Assembly: GCA_947498415.1 (NCBI GenBank)
Contig: CANMKB010000001.1
Coordinates: 496,001-560,000 of the forward strand
From: an uncultured Paracoccaceae bacterium
GTDB taxonomy: Bacteria > Pseudomonadota > Alphaproteobacteria > Rhodobacterales > Rhodobacteraceae
Direction: 5' to 3'
DNA: 64,000 nucleotides
The first letter of the stretch is position 1. Every line of letters begins with the position of its first letter. Positions 28,895 to 38,106 of this stretch are shown in pieces. The position numbers and the translations under genes are program-made. Under the pieces are notes generated by a model. The model worked only from the letters and a program-made list of their open reading frames with translations. It made no database searches and was not told the origin of the DNA.

Positions 28895-30391
28895 CTAAGC
28901 CACAGCGTTTTTTGCCTCCAACGCAGGTAAGTGAGAATTCCGGCGTTTGATTTGGACCAGTCTAGACTGATCAGACAGTTGCTTGACGTGCAATTCAAAG
29001 AATCCTTGGTCCGGCAAATTCAGTGTGATGCCATCTGTAGTGTTCGTTGTGGGGGGAACGTCCAACAGGCTAGGTTTTCCATTGGAATATTGCGCCAACA
29101 CCTTGTCCAAGTCAGTGGCTGTAAAGGCCGCAAAGCTGCTTTCGGGGTCAATTCCTATGAAGTGACGAAAGATTTTGTTTGTGTATTGCACGTGCCCCTT
29201 GTCATCTATCAGGGCGACGCCATCTTCAAGCGTGTCAAACATGGCCATTTGTCGATTTTGACCGACTTCAGATGCGTCGTACAACATGTTTTCATCCGTG
29301 ACATCTTCGATTAGGAAAGCGAGTGCGCCATCGGGGTGAGGGCGCCCAGAAATTTTGCAGGTCCGACAATTTGGCAAAACCCAAGTTTCGCTAAATGAGC
29401 CACCAGAGGCCTTCAGAATGAGCTTGGTTAACTGCTCTTTCCAACACACGAGCTCTTCGGTTTCTGGGACGATTTTTCGATCGATTAGATCATAGTAAAA
29501 TTCTTGCAGAGTAGGGCGAGACACTAGAAATTCTGCACTGAAGTCCAATAGATCAAGCAGGGCGGGATTGAACAATACAAGCTGTCGATTGCGATCGAAA
29601 ATTGCCAGCCCGATGGGGATATGCGCAAAGGTTTGGCCAAGCGCTTGGATGAAATCTTGTTTGGCTTGCTCTGCTTCGAAAATCGCGGTGACGTCCACTG
29701 CAAAGTTGGTAACCGTGTTCGAGATTTTGATGGCGGACACATCAAACTGCCGCACCCTTTTATAGATGTCCTGCACTCCCAATCGTCGAGGTGTTTCAGC
29801 GCCATTTCGTGTGTTTATCTTTAGTTTTTCAAGCCGTAGCCTTTGCGCTGGTGGCAAGGAGTGAATGAGCTGTTCAAACGCTTCGTTCTTCCATGAAATT
29901 TGCCCATTTGGACCGACTTGCCAAATCGGAACCGGTGATTTTTCTGCTGCGTGCATAAAACTCACCCAGCCCGCTTTTGGGATCACATTGGTGTTGGCAC
30001 GCCCAGTGCTCGGGGACCAACTGATTAGCTCAAGGCGTGTAAACTTTGGATCCTGTAACAAACTCGCATGCGCTTGATCATTGCGACCGATTGATTTGTG
30101 GCGCGTTGTGGTGCGGGGTTTTGTTTCCAGTTGCTCAGGGAGGCTAGGAAAACTGTCTTGAATGGTGGCGCGAACAACCTTCCAGGTGAGATCGGTTCCT
30201 GTTTTACCTTCAAGAAGCTGTAGCGCTTCGGGACTGGCATCAACAAGAAAGCCTCGTTTGAACAAAAATACCACGCGAGATGGCACCACTGATGAGCGCT
30301 GCGCCCAAATATTCATAAGCGAAAATTGCCACAATAAAATCGCCGCACATAGGCTCAAAAGACCAACCGCGATGAGTTCCAAATTGTTCAA
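28895..30391 (-). CDS. divL: Membrane-anchored PAS-domain protein, DivL-like, without kinase domain
   Basis: This 498-residue protein has an N-terminal membrane segment (LIAVGLLSLCAAILLW), then several PAS-type regions: one near 35-75 (RGFLVDASPEALQLLEG), one near 155-240 with IWQVGPNGQISWKNEAFEQLI, one near 250-370 with IGLAIFDRNRQLVLFNPALLDLL, and a last one with MFDTLEDGVALIDDKGHVQYTNKIF. No HisKA dimerisation box or HATPase follows. The start is TTG 30391 after GGAGAGAG. From memory, the Rhodobacter PAS protein DivL that controls CtrA activity is reported near the reg genes, so the symbol is inferred, not shown. Confidence 0.65.
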   Translation of the reverse strand: MNNLELIAVGLLSLCAAILLWQFSLMNIWAQRSSVVPSRVVFLFKRGFLVDASPEALQLLEGKTGTDLTWKVVRATIQDSFPSLPEQLETKPRTTTRHKSIGRNDQAHASLLQDPKFTRLELISWSPSTGRANTNVIPKAGWVSFMHAAEKSPVPIWQVGPNGQISWKNEAFEQLIHSLPPAQRLRLEKLKINTRNGAETPRRLGVQDIYKRVRQFDVSAIKISNTVTNFAVDVTAIFEAEQAKQDFIQALGQTFAHIPIGLAIFDRNRQLVLFNPALLDLLDFSAEFLVSRPTLQEFYYDLIDRKIVPETEELVCWKEQLTKLILKASGGSFSETWVLPNCRTCKISGRPHPDGALAFLIEDVTDENMLYDASEVGQNRQMAMFDTLEDGVALIDDKGHVQYTNKIFRHFIGIDPESSFAAFTATDLDKVLAQYSNGKPSLLDVPPTTNTTDGITLNLPDQGFFELHVKQLSDQSRLVQIKRRNSHLPALEAKNAVA

Positions 30392-30478
30392 ATCACTCTC
30401 TCCATACCTTGGCTCATAGAGAGCAAAGTTGGAGTTTAATTACGGCTGAAACAGTAAATCAAAGATTAAGGAACGAGT

Positions 30479-31870
30479 TCAGAGCTCAATTTTGGGGTTC
30501 TGACCGGCAAGAAATTGCGCATCATCAATTTCGATTGCAGAACGCGGCCAAGACACTTCTACGACGGCACCGCGCCGTTTGTATTTGGGATAATGCGACG
30601 AATAGATATCAAAGCCGTTTGTGAAGTATAGCTTTGCACCGGTGCGTTCTAGCAAAGTCTTTGCGATGAAAAGGCCCAAACCCATGCCTTCGTACCCTGG
30701 GCGCTTTTTACGGTCACGCTCGCCTTTGCGCCGTCGCACAAATGGGTTCCCGATGCGACCGATCAGATGAGGCGGGTAGCCGGTGCCATCATCCATTATG
30801 CGAACGATGATTTCATCTTGAGTCCAATCGCTTTCGATCCAAACGTTGTTACGCGCAAAATCTACGGCGTTCTGGATGAGATTGCGGATGCCATGAATGA
30901 TTTCAGGGCGCCGCATGATGGTTGGCTCTTCACCTTCGGTCGATTGCATTGGGTCTTCGGAAAAGCGCAGGTTTTTACCACGATGCAAATGAGGTTCTGC
31001 GGCTTCTTCGATCAGAGTCAGCAAAGGAGCGTGGCGTAGCTGTAGATCATCTTTGCCAGCCCGGCCCATGGATCGCAGAATATCACGGCATCGATCCGCT
31101 TGCTCACGGATAAGTGCTGCATCTTCGTGCAAGTCTGGGTTTTCTGCCAGCTCTTCCATCAATTCAGCGCTGGTCAATTTGATGGTGGCTAGGGGGGTAC
31201 CAAGCTCGTGCGCCGCGGCGGCCACAACTCCGCCAAGGTCAGTGAGTTTTTGTTCGCGGGCGAGGGCCATCTGCGTGGCGGCCAGTGCCTCGGACATAGA
31301 TGACATTTCAGAAACGACGCGACGCGAATAGATGGACGAGAAAAAGATTGTGATGACAATGCCGGCCAGATTTCCCCACAGAAACAAATCAGGCACCCGC
31401 AGGATAAAATCATTCTGGGTGCGCAGCGGAAGGTGGAATTCCAGCATGAGCGTCACCAAAATGATCGCGACTGTGGCCAATGTGATTGTGGATCTCACGG
31501 TTAGAGTTGCCGCCGATACTGTGACAGGACCAATCACAAGCAGGGCAAATGGGTTATTAAGCCCGCCCGTCAAAAACAAAAGAAAGCAAAGCTGAAGTAG
31601 GTCAAACAGCAGCATCGCGGCATTTTCGGTTTCGGTGAGCAACCGGTTCTCGGGAAACACAAGTAAGCTCACTAGGTTGGCGAGAACCGAACAAGCGACC
31701 GCTCCATAGCAAAGGGGCAGATTGAGCTGTAGGTTAAACAGTTTTTGCGCAACGATCAGCGCGGTGACCTGACCGATCACAGCAATCCAGCGGATCATTG
31801 TGATGGTCCGCAAACGAATCCAGTTACTGCGACGTTGGCCTGACATTAGGTCGGCTGTTTGGTCTGACAT
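30479..31870 (-). CDS. regB: RegB/PrrB redox-sensing histidine kinase
   Basis: RegB is the membrane histidine kinase that senses ubiquinone pool and redox state and phosphorylates RegA. The 463 residues have six hydrophobic segments, the quinone-linked GGLNNPF at 102-108, the phosphorylated His221 in AAAAHELGTPLATI, the redox-active Cys261 in REQADRCRDIL, and a full HATPase with DDGTGYPPHLIGRIGNPF. ATG 31870 is preceded by GAGG with a six-base spacer; GTG 31885 or ATG 31882 are alternatives. It is divergent from senC and is followed 87 bases later by the PAS gene. Confidence 0.95.
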   Translation of the reverse strand: MSDQTADLMSGQRRSNWIRLRTITMIRWIAVIGQVTALIVAQKLFNLQLNLPLCYGAVACSVLANLVSLLVFPENRLLTETENAAMLLFDLLQLCFLLFLTGGLNNPFALLVIGPVTVSAATLTVRSTITLATVAIILVTLMLEFHLPLRTQNDFILRVPDLFLWGNLAGIVITIFFSSIYSRRVVSEMSSMSEALAATQMALAREQKLTDLGGVVAAAAHELGTPLATIKLTSAELMEELAENPDLHEDAALIREQADRCRDILRSMGRAGKDDLQLRHAPLLTLIEEAAEPHLHRGKNLRFSEDPMQSTEGEEPTIMRRPEIIHGIRNLIQNAVDFARNNVWIESDWTQDEIIVRIMDDGTGYPPHLIGRIGNPFVRRRKGERDRKKRPGYEGMGLGLFIAKTLLERTGAKLYFTNGFDIYSSHYPKYKRRGAVVEVSWPRSAIEIDDAQFLAGQNPKIEL

Positions 31871-32042
31871 GTGTGGCCTCATCACGCTGGTTTGTCCTGA
31901 CCCTAGGGATAGTCGCTTGATTATTCAAACACCTGCGGTGGATTGGCGCGGCTTCCAAATCGTGACTGGGGCGACCCTTGTACCTATAGGCCGAAGTGCG
32001 TACCTCGGATCCAAATGAATGTGAATGTTTATGAGGTGTCTG
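31871..32042. promoter_or_regulatory. Divergent regB/senC promoter region
   Basis: The gap holds the promoters of regB (leftward) and senC-regA (rightward). A short palindrome TTGA-TTAT-TCAA lies at 31917-31928, roughly in the middle. No exact FNR box (TTGAT-N4-ATCAA) is present. The region is the likely point for autoregulation by RegA. Confidence 0.55.
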
Positions 32043-32660
32043 ATGATCCGCTCGATCGCAGCTGTATCCACTGTCGCAATGATCGCTTTAATGGCGGGCA
32101 TTTGGTATGCGACCAACGATAATTCGGACGATCAATTTGCGCAGTGCCGCGAAAGTACTGTGGCGGGTGGGGCCGGAGCGATAGGTGGGCCTTTTGAACT
32201 CATCAACGAAGATGGTGTGACCGTTACGGACGTTGATGTCATCACAGAGCCAACGTTGCTTTACTTTGGCTACACCTTCTGCCCGGATGTGTGCCCAATG
32301 GATACCGCTCGGAATGCCGAGGCGGTTGAATTGCTAGAGAGCAAAGATTTGTCTGTTCTCCCAGCAATGATTTCTATTGACCCAGAGCGTGACACGCCCG
32401 AGGTGCTGAAGGAATTCACAGACTATTTGCACCCGCGGATGATCGGATTGACCGGCTCTGAAGAGCAGGTGAAGCAGGCGTCAAAAGCCTATAAAACCTA
32501 CTACAAAAAACAGCCAGCAGATGATGAATTCTATTTGGTTGATCACTCAACATTCACCTATCTGGTTCTACCCGAACATGGGTTTGTCGAATACTTCCGT
32601 CGGGAAACCACCCCTGAGCAGATCGCTGAAACCGTAAGCTGTTATGCTGCGAACATGTGA
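32043..32660 (+). CDS. senC: SenC/PrrC (Sco1-family) copper protein
   Basis: SenC is a membrane-tethered periplasmic Sco1-family protein that delivers copper to cytochrome c oxidase and affects redox signalling to RegB. The 205 residues show an N-terminal anchor (IAAVSTVAMIALMAGIWYA) and the copper-binding Cys80-x3-Cys84 of YTFCPDVCPMD with the later histidine in DHSTFTYLV. ATG 32043 has GAGG upstream; ATG 32025 and 32031 are alternatives. regA follows in the same direction after 108 bases. Confidence 0.93.
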   Translation: MIRSIAAVSTVAMIALMAGIWYATNDNSDDQFAQCRESTVAGGAGAIGGPFELINEDGVTVTDVDVITEPTLLYFGYTFCPDVCPMDTARNAEAVELLESKDLSVLPAMISIDPERDTPEVLKEFTDYLHPRMIGLTGSEEQVKQASKAYKTYYKKQPADDEFYLVDHSTFTYLVLPEHGFVEYFRRETTPEQIAETVSCYAANM

Positions 32661-32768
32661 TCGCTGCAATTTTATGCATATTTGCCGCAGGTTAGAAATT
32701 TGACCCAAAGGTAACTGCGCACTACACATTTAGGACGCCCTCATCTTACGGAAAAAGGGGATTGTACC

Positions 32769-33320
32769 TTGAGCAACGCAAAGACTGAGATTGGTCCAGA
32801 CAAGTCACTCTTGCTGGTGGACGATGACGAACCGTTTCTGCGACGGCTGGCAAAAGCGATGGAAAAGCGCGGTTTTGAAGTTGAAACCGCTGGGTCCGTC
32901 GTTGCTGGGCGTGCGATTGCAACAGCCCGTCCGCCTGCATATGCGGTTGTGGATTTGCGTCTCGAAGACGGAAACGGCCTAGATGTTGTCGAAGTTCTTC
33001 AGGAAAAGCGCGAGGACTGCCGGGTTGTCGTTCTGACAGGGTATGGGGCCATCACCACCGCTGTTGCAGCTGTGAAAATTGGTGCGACGGACTATTTGTC
33101 AAAGCCCGCAGATGCCCAAGACATCGTGAATGCTTTGATCGCTGGCGACAAAGAGCTGCCACCTCCGCCAGAGAACCCAATGTCAGCGGATCGTGTGCGG
33201 TGGGAACATATTCAACGCGTATATGAGCTTTGCGATCGCAACGTGTCTGAAACGGCGCGCCGTCTGAATATGCATCGACGCACGTTGCAGCGTATTTTGG
33301 CGAAACGTTCGCCGCGCTAA
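32769..33320 (+). CDS. regA: RegA/PrrA response regulator
   Basis: RegA is the DNA-binding response regulator phosphorylated by RegB; in purple bacteria it controls respiration, photosynthesis, nitrogen and carbon fixation genes. The 183 residues have the acidic pocket DDD at 18-20, the phospho-acceptor Asp62 in VVDLRLEDGNG, Lys in YLSKPAD, and the C-terminal Fis-type helix-turn-helix SETARRLNMHRRTLQRIL. The start is TTG 32769 with GGGG upstream. The gene ends one base before the convergent GNAT gene. Confidence 0.95.
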   Translation: MSNAKTEIGPDKSLLLVDDDEPFLRRLAKAMEKRGFEVETAGSVVAGRAIATARPPAYAVVDLRLEDGNGLDVVEVLQEKREDCRVVVLTGYGAITTAVAAVKIGATDYLSKPADAQDIVNALIAGDKELPPPPENPMSADRVRWEHIQRVYELCDRNVSETARRLNMHRRTLQRILAKRSPR

Positions 33321-33321
33321 C

Positions 33322-33807
33322 TCACTGCGTCAAGTCGTATCGCTTCCAAATCTTATCGACGACTTGACCGTCGTCGAGGGTTTGATTGGTAAGACGGCGA
33401 TAGTTTTCAAACCCACGGCTTTGATAATATGCAAGACCGCTATCGTTATCTGCGCGGATGATGGCGTTTACAAAGCGGTATCCATTCGTGCGCGCCACAC
33501 TAAGGGTTTTCTGAAAGAGAGCGGAGCCTACCCCAAGTCCCGTTACACCTATTTTGACGAATGTTGCGATATCGGTGGAATCCGCATCTAGATCTGGGTG
33601 AGGTTCAATCCATTGAAACCCCAGAACCGCACCGTCTTCAGCTTCTGCCAAATGCCAAATTGCATCCGGTGTTGACAACTTACTGCGGATCATTTCCGAC
33701 GTGAACAGAGAGGTGTAGGCGGTTGTGCCGCCTTTTGTGATGATCTGATTTAACAGCTCGGCCATGGCAGATGCATCCAGCGGACCGGCTCGGCGAATAT
33801 GGATCAT
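33322..33807 (-). CDS. GNAT-family N-acetyltransferase
   Basis: This 161-residue protein has the GNAT fold: IRRAGPLDASAMAELLNQII at the N-terminus, the acetyl-CoA-binding segment IGVTGLGVGSALFQKTLSVA and the C-terminal DNDSGLAYYQSRGFENYRRL. It resembles phosphinothricin-type acetyltransferases. The substrate is unknown. Its start overlaps the stop of the HD gene (ATGA), so the two are coupled, and its stop lies one base from regA. Confidence 0.85.
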   Translation of the reverse strand: MIHIRRAGPLDASAMAELLNQIITKGGTTAYTSLFTSEMIRSKLSTPDAIWHLAEAEDGAVLGFQWIEPHPDLDADSTDIATFVKIGVTGLGVGSALFQKTLSVARTNGYRFVNAIIRADNDSGLAYYQSRGFENYRRLTNQTLDDGQVVDKIWKRYDLTQ

Positions 33808-34391
33808 CCAATTTGCTCCAAAAGCTCTAGGTGTCGTGCGGTGAAAGCTTTGCGGGTTTCGATTGGCGGACGCAGAGTAATATCAAATCCTTCGATCCAT
33901 TCTGCTTTTGGAGATCCAAAGAACTTACGCGCTTCTTCTGGAGTAAATCCTGCGATCTGGGTCGCCTCCATATAGGCACTGATTTTGTCGGCGCGTTTGA
34001 TCTGAGCTTTCACCGTTTTCGGAATCGCCGCAGGAAGGCCAAATCGAATGTGGATGGCGGCGATCAAACGTTCGTCTAACGCCTCATAACCGGGGCCAAC
34101 AGCGGCCTTCACCGGAGAGATCATGTCCCCAATGACATATTCAGGTGCATCATGCAGTAAAGCTGCGAGGCGCCACTTCGCTGGAGCCTTAGGATAAAGC
34201 CGCGAAAACAATGCCTCAACCAGGATGGAGTGCTCGGCCACGGAGTAGGCAAAATCGCCCTCGGTTTGACCATTCCATCGAGCAACAAAGGCAAGCCCGT
34301 GCGCGATGTCTTCGATTTCAATGTCCATGGGCGTTGGGTCAAGCAGGTCAAGCCTACGACCTGACAGCATTCTTTGCCACGCTCGCGCCAT
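33804..34391 (-). CDS. HD-domain phosphohydrolase (YfbR-like)
   Basis: This 195-residue protein has the HD metal-binding pattern: YSVAEHSILVEALF near 45-58 with histidine, LLHDAPEYVIGDMISPVK with the His-Asp pair, and a downstream DKISAYMEATQ aspartate. It resembles YfbR-type 5'-deoxynucleotidases. ATG 34391 is preferred over TTG 34394 because GGGGGC lies at good distance. It is coupled to the GNAT gene by overlap. Confidence 0.85.
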   Translation of the reverse strand: MARAWQRMLSGRRLDLLDPTPMDIEIEDIAHGLAFVARWNGQTEGDFAYSVAEHSILVEALFSRLYPKAPAKWRLAALLHDAPEYVIGDMISPVKAAVGPGYEALDERLIAAIHIRFGLPAAIPKTVKAQIKRADKISAYMEATQIAGFTPEEARKFFGSPKAEWIEGFDITLRPPIETRKAFTARHLELLEQIG

Positions 34392-34765
34392 CAATATTGC
34401 CCCCTTGCATACTCACCATAGCTGTATCCCCCGTTTGGGGCGCTGAAGGTTAGCTGGAACATAGAATAACTGGGCTCGTCAAGCGAGGGCATGGCCTTGC
34501 AAAATGACTTCGCAGTCACAGGGGGATTTGTGACTTATTGATCATAAATTGACATGCAATTGTTACATTCCCAACCCCAAATTTGGTAAATGCTGCAAAT
34601 TATGGTAATAATTGTGGTGTCGAGATCACCATATTGGACGCGACTGTGAAGTGTTGTGCTTTGCAGGAACGACCTTGAATCACGATATAATAATGCGAGG
34701 GGGGCACGCAGCCTCTCCCGCGTGTCTCCTCCTCAGAATTGGAACCTAAAGAGTAGGAGCACCCT
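34392..34765. other. Intergenic region of 374 bases with a possible hairpin
   Basis: No gene is seen. It contains a TATAAT at 34686-34691, a possible -10 element without a convincing -35, and a hairpin-like pair GGGGGGCACGC (34699-34709) with GCGTGTCTCC (34720-34729) just upstream of the small secreted protein gene. It may be the leader of that gene. Confidence 0.4.
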
Positions 34766-35080
34766 ATGTTTAAACGCTTGATGACCGCCGGACTTCTGTT
34801 CGGCATGGCAGGTACGGCCCCCCCGGCTCACGCTGCAAATTGTGGATTGCGCGACACCGTCGTGGATCGGTTGCAATCCAAGTATTCTGAAACACTGACC
34901 GCAGGCGGGCTGCAAGGCAGCCGCAACGTTCAGACCATGGTAGAGGTCTGGGCGTCTGAACAAACCGGCACGTTCACCGTGATCTTGACCAACCCTCAAG
35001 GGATCTCATGTGTGGTCGCCACCGGCACAGACTTTTTCAAACGCGAAGCACCTTTGGTGCCAGACGGGGTAAAAAGCTGA
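34766..35080 (+). CDS. Small secreted protein of unknown function
   Basis: This 104-residue protein has a clear signal peptide (MFKRLMTAGLLFGMAGTAPPAHA, cleaved before ANCGLRD) and two cysteines in the mature part (C28 and C86 by position) that could form a disulfide. The mature region is about 80 residues with no motif I recognise beyond general similarity to conserved roseobacter hypotheticals. ATG 34766 follows a GAGTAGGAG ribosome binding site. It is a single gene with its own leader. Confidence 0.75.
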   Translation: MFKRLMTAGLLFGMAGTAPPAHAANCGLRDTVVDRLQSKYSETLTAGGLQGSRNVQTMVEVWASEQTGTFTVILTNPQGISCVVATGTDFFKREAPLVPDGVKS

Positions 35081-35174
35081 ATTAGACGACCGTCTTGCCG
35101 CGAGGTGCCATTGTCCCGTTACGGCTTGAGTGCTATCTGACCCATAATTCTTATGTGGCAAGGAGCACGGCGAG

Positions 35175-36569
35175 ATGCCGACAGACTATATCGTAAAAGA
35201 CATCACTCTGGCGGATTTTGGCCGGAAGGAACTTGATATCGCTGAAACTGAAATGCCGGGCCTCATGGCGCTGCGTGCAGAGTATGGTGAAAGCAAACCG
35301 CTGAAGGGCGCACGCATCGCGGGCTCGCTTCACATGACCATTCAAACAGCTGTTTTGATCGAGACTTTGGTCGCTTTGGGCGCTGAAGTGCGCTGGGCGT
35401 CCTGCAACATTTTCTCGACCCAAGACCACGCTGCTGCGGCCATCGCAAAAGGCGGCACGCCTGTCTTCGCCATCAAAGGCGAAACGCTGGAAGAATACTG
35501 GGATTACGCAGACCGCATCTTCATGTTCGAAGAGGGCGGTTGCAACATGATCCTCGACGATGGTGGCGATGCCACCATGTATATTCTGGTGGGTGCGCGC
35601 GTTGAAGCAGGTGAAACCGATTTGATCGAAACACCAACCTCTGAAGAAGAAGTTGCGTTCTTTGCACAGATCAAAAAGCGCCTGAAAGAAAGCCCGGGTT
35701 GGTTTACCAAGCAGCGTGAAATGATTCAGGGCGTTTCCGAAGAAACCACCACTGGCGTGCACCGCTTGTATGAGCTGGTGAAAACCGGCCACTTGCCGTT
35801 CCCAGCGATCAACGTGAATGATTCCGTGACCAAGTCGAAGTTCGACAACAAATACGGTTGTAAGGAATCTTTGGTCGACGGCATTCGCCGCGCGACCGAC
35901 ACCATGATGGCAGGCAAAGTTGCCATTGTGTGTGGCTACGGCGATGTGGGCAAGGGCTCTGCTGCATCATTGCGCGGTGCGGGCGCTCGGGTCAAAGTCA
36001 CCGAAGTGGATCCAATTTGCGCACTTCAAGCTGCCATGGATGGCTTTGAAGTTGTTGTTCTTGAGGATGTGGTCGACAGCGCTGATCTGTTTATCACTAC
36101 GACGGGCAACAAAGACGTCATTCGCATCGAACATATGCGTGCGATGAAAGACATGGCGATTGTGGGGAACATTGGACACTTCGACAATGAAATTCAGGTC
36201 GCAAACCTGAAGAACCACAAATGGACCAACATCAAAGAGCAAGTTGATATGATTGAGATGCCATCGGGCAACCGGATCATTCTGCTGTCTGAGGGTCGTT
36301 TGTTGAACCTTGGTAACGCAACCGGGCATCCATCTTTCGTGATGTCAGCCTCTTTCACCAATCAAGTTTTGGCGCAGATCGAAATTTGGACCCGCGGTGA
36401 AAACTACAACAACGATGTGTACATCTTGCCGAAACATCTCGATGAAAAAGTGGCGCGTCTGCACCTTGATCGGATCGGTGTAAAACTGACCAAGCTTGAT
36501 AAAGAGCAGGCGGAGTACATTGGTGTGACCACCGAAGGCCCATTCAAGCCGGAACACTACCGCTACTAA
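35175..36569 (+). CDS. ahcY: AhcY S-adenosyl-L-homocysteine hydrolase
   Basis: AhcY splits S-adenosylhomocysteine into adenosine and homocysteine, removing the inhibitor of methyltransferases and returning methyl carriers to the cycle. The 464 residues contain [15 protein letters not shown] near 51-65, [15 protein letters not shown] with the catalytic Lys and Asp, the NAD-binding [10 protein letters not shown], and a C-terminal KPEHYRY. The insert near 150-190 is typical of the bacterial form. AGGAG at 35161-35165 serves ATG 35175. A strong terminator follows. Confidence 0.97.
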   Translation: MPTDYIVKDITLADFGRKELDIAETEMPGLMALRAEYGESKPLKGARIAGSLHMTIQTAVLIETLVALGAEVRWASCNIFSTQDHAAAAIAKGGTPVFAIKGETLEEYWDYADRIFMFEEGGCNMILDDGGDATMYILVGARVEAGETDLIETPTSEEEVAFFAQIKKRLKESPGWFTKQREMIQGVSEETTTGVHRLYELVKTGHLPFPAINVNDSVTKSKFDNKYGCKESLVDGIRRATDTMMAGKVAIVCGYGDVGKGSAASLRGAGARVKVTEVDPICALQAAMDGFEVVVLEDVVDSADLFITTTGNKDVIRIEHMRAMKDMAIVGNIGHFDNEIQVANLKNHKWTNIKEQVDMIEMPSGNRIILLSEGRLLNLGNATGHPSFVMSASFTNQVLAQIEIWTRGENYNNDVYILPKHLDEKVARLHLDRIGVKLTKLDKEQAEYIGVTTEGPFKPEHYRY

Positions 36570-36580
36570 CTGATGAAAAG

Positions 36581-36610
36581 AAAGGCCCCGAAACGTTCGG
36601 GGCCTTTTTT
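36581..36610 (+). terminator. Rho-independent terminator after ahcY
   Basis: AAAGGCCCCG AAACGTT CGGGGCCTTTTTT: an eight-base GC-rich stem followed by six T. Because the stem is flanked by A and T runs it can act in both directions, for the convergent oxidoreductase gene too. Confidence 0.92.
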
Positions 36611-37586
36611 ATACCTGCGCTTCCCAATCAGTGAGGAAGTGCATGATTTCCAAAGAATCGGTGAGACGCGGGGATGGCCGGTCTGCGCTTGTTGATCCCT
36701 TTGCAATTTGGGCTTCGACCATTTTGACTTGATGGTAGAACGCATCATTTGGGTCATCACAACGTACAGTTTCGACAGCACCATCAAAGGCTGTCCAAGT
36801 AAAGCTGTTCATAGGCCCCTCTGGCAACCAAGGGTTCGTATCAAATCGAAGGGTTCCCAGATCTGTCGCAATCACAAATTCATGGGCCATGCCATAGCTG
36901 TCTGTAGATTGCAGTGTCGCGAGCACACCGTTTTCAAACCGTACTGAAACAGCGGCGTCGCATACATTGCCATCGGAGTTCACATTGCCCGTTCCAAATA
37001 ACTGGCGTTTGCCAAAAGCATCCGCGCCGCACATGGTTTGAACGACCAAATGCATCAAAGAAGTCGGGTAACAGCCCAGATTATAAAGGGTCCCTTTTCC
37101 GAGTGGATTAACGACTTCCGATATCGGTGCAGCGTAAAAACCACTGATGTGGCGCAAGCTTCCGATGTCTTTGCGTTTTAGGAATTCAAACAGTTTGTGT
37201 TGAATTGGGTGCGCCAGATACATCAATCCTTCGACAAAAAAACGGTCGGCCTGTTTCACAGCTTTGGCCAACTTCTCTGCGTCAGGCATCGTTGTTGTCA
37301 AAGATTTTTCACATAAAACCGGTTTGCCATGCGCCATCGCAAGATCGGTGACTTCACGATGCAGGTTATTTGGCAATGCAATATAGATCGCATCAATCTC
37401 TGGATCAGAGACGAGTTCTTCTAGGCTGCCGGTGTTGTGTTTAACACCATAAGTCTCACACAACTCTTGTCGCGTTTGCGCATTTCTGCCGTAGATGCGT
37501 GTCGCAACAGAGCCATCGCTTAATGCAATCGCCTTGAGCATGGCATGTGAAATGAAGCCGGAACCGGCGATACCCCAACGGATCAA
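36609..37586 (-). CDS. Gfo/Idh/MocA-family oxidoreductase
   Basis: This 325-residue NAD(P)-dependent oxidoreductase starts with a Rossmann motif IRWGIAGSGFISHAML (GxGxxx) at 2-17, followed by the family motif CEKSLTTTMPDAEKL (EKP-like segment, here EKS) near 94-108. The C-terminal domain is of the Gfo/Idh/MocA type. The substrate, probably a sugar or sugar-like alcohol, is not shown by the sequence. It stands alone between ahcY and a DUF2853 gene. Confidence 0.85.
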   Translation of the reverse strand: MIRWGIAGSGFISHAMLKAIALSDGSVATRIYGRNAQTRQELCETYGVKHNTGSLEELVSDPEIDAIYIALPNNLHREVTDLAMAHGKPVLCEKSLTTTMPDAEKLAKAVKQADRFFVEGLMYLAHPIQHKLFEFLKRKDIGSLRHISGFYAAPISEVVNPLGKGTLYNLGCYPTSLMHLVVQTMCGADAFGKRQLFGTGNVNSDGNVCDAAVSVRFENGVLATLQSTDSYGMAHEFVIATDLGTLRFDTNPWLPEGPMNSFTWTAFDGAVETVRCDDPNDAFYHQVKMVEAQIAKGSTSADRPSPRLTDSLEIMHFLTDWEAQV

Positions 37587-37764
37587 TTTGAACCTCTTAA
37601 ATTTTCAAAATACGAATTGCTTGAACTTTCGCCCTTGGGCAAGCGCCAAGGTAGGCCATACGGGGAAATTTGGTGAAATCTTTTCCTTTGTGATCGGCGT
37701 GTTTGCTCCTAAAGTTCTAGAATAAGGGGGATATCCCCGATTTTTTGTGACTGGGAGAGTGACT

Positions 37765-38106
37765 ATGGGAAAACGCGACGATTTGATCGCACAGTATGCA
37801 GATGACCTTCGTAACAAATGCGGCATGGAACCTGATATGGATCTGTTGACAAAAGTGACGATTGGTTGCGGTCCAGCAATTTACAACGCTGACGCATCAA
37901 CAGTAGCCGCCACCCAAGAGGCAGAGCTGGAGACTGTTAAAAACAATTTCCTCATGAAAAAACTTGGTTTGTCTGATGGGCCTCAGCTGATGGATGCGAT
38001 CAATTCCGTGATCGAGACCTACGGCCGCTCTGAGCGCAACAAATATCGCGCCGTCGTTTACTACATGCTGACCAAGCATTTCGGCAAAGAAGCACAGTAT
38101 AAATAA
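37765..38106 (+). CDS. DUF2853-family protein
   Basis: This 113-residue soluble protein matches DUF2853: MGKRDDLIAQYADDLRNKCGMEPDMDLL at the N-terminus and KYRAVVYYMLTKHFGKE at the C-terminus. No enzyme motif is visible. ATG 37765 follows GGGAGAG; six upstream codons from 37747 are unlikely to be used. The function is unknown. Confidence 0.85.
   Translation: MGKRDDLIAQYADDLRNKCGMEPDMDLLTKVTIGCGPAIYNADASTVAATQEAELETVKNNFLMKKLGLSDGPQLMDAINSVIETYGRSERNKYRAVVYYMLTKHFGKEAQYK

Noticed and set aside
31917..31928. Possible FNR/FnrL box between regB and senC
   Set aside because: The spacing is TTGA-N4-TCAA (12 bases), not TTGAT-N4-ATCAA (14 bases), so it does not fit the consensus.
34675..34691. Promoter with TTGAAT and TATAAT upstream of the small secreted protein
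   Set aside because: The spacing is only five bases; no valid -35 element fits the TATAAT.
35081..35174. Confident SAM/SAH riboswitch call before ahcY
   Set aside because: Only short pairings are visible and the known motif is mostly at metK; kept only as a low-interest finding.
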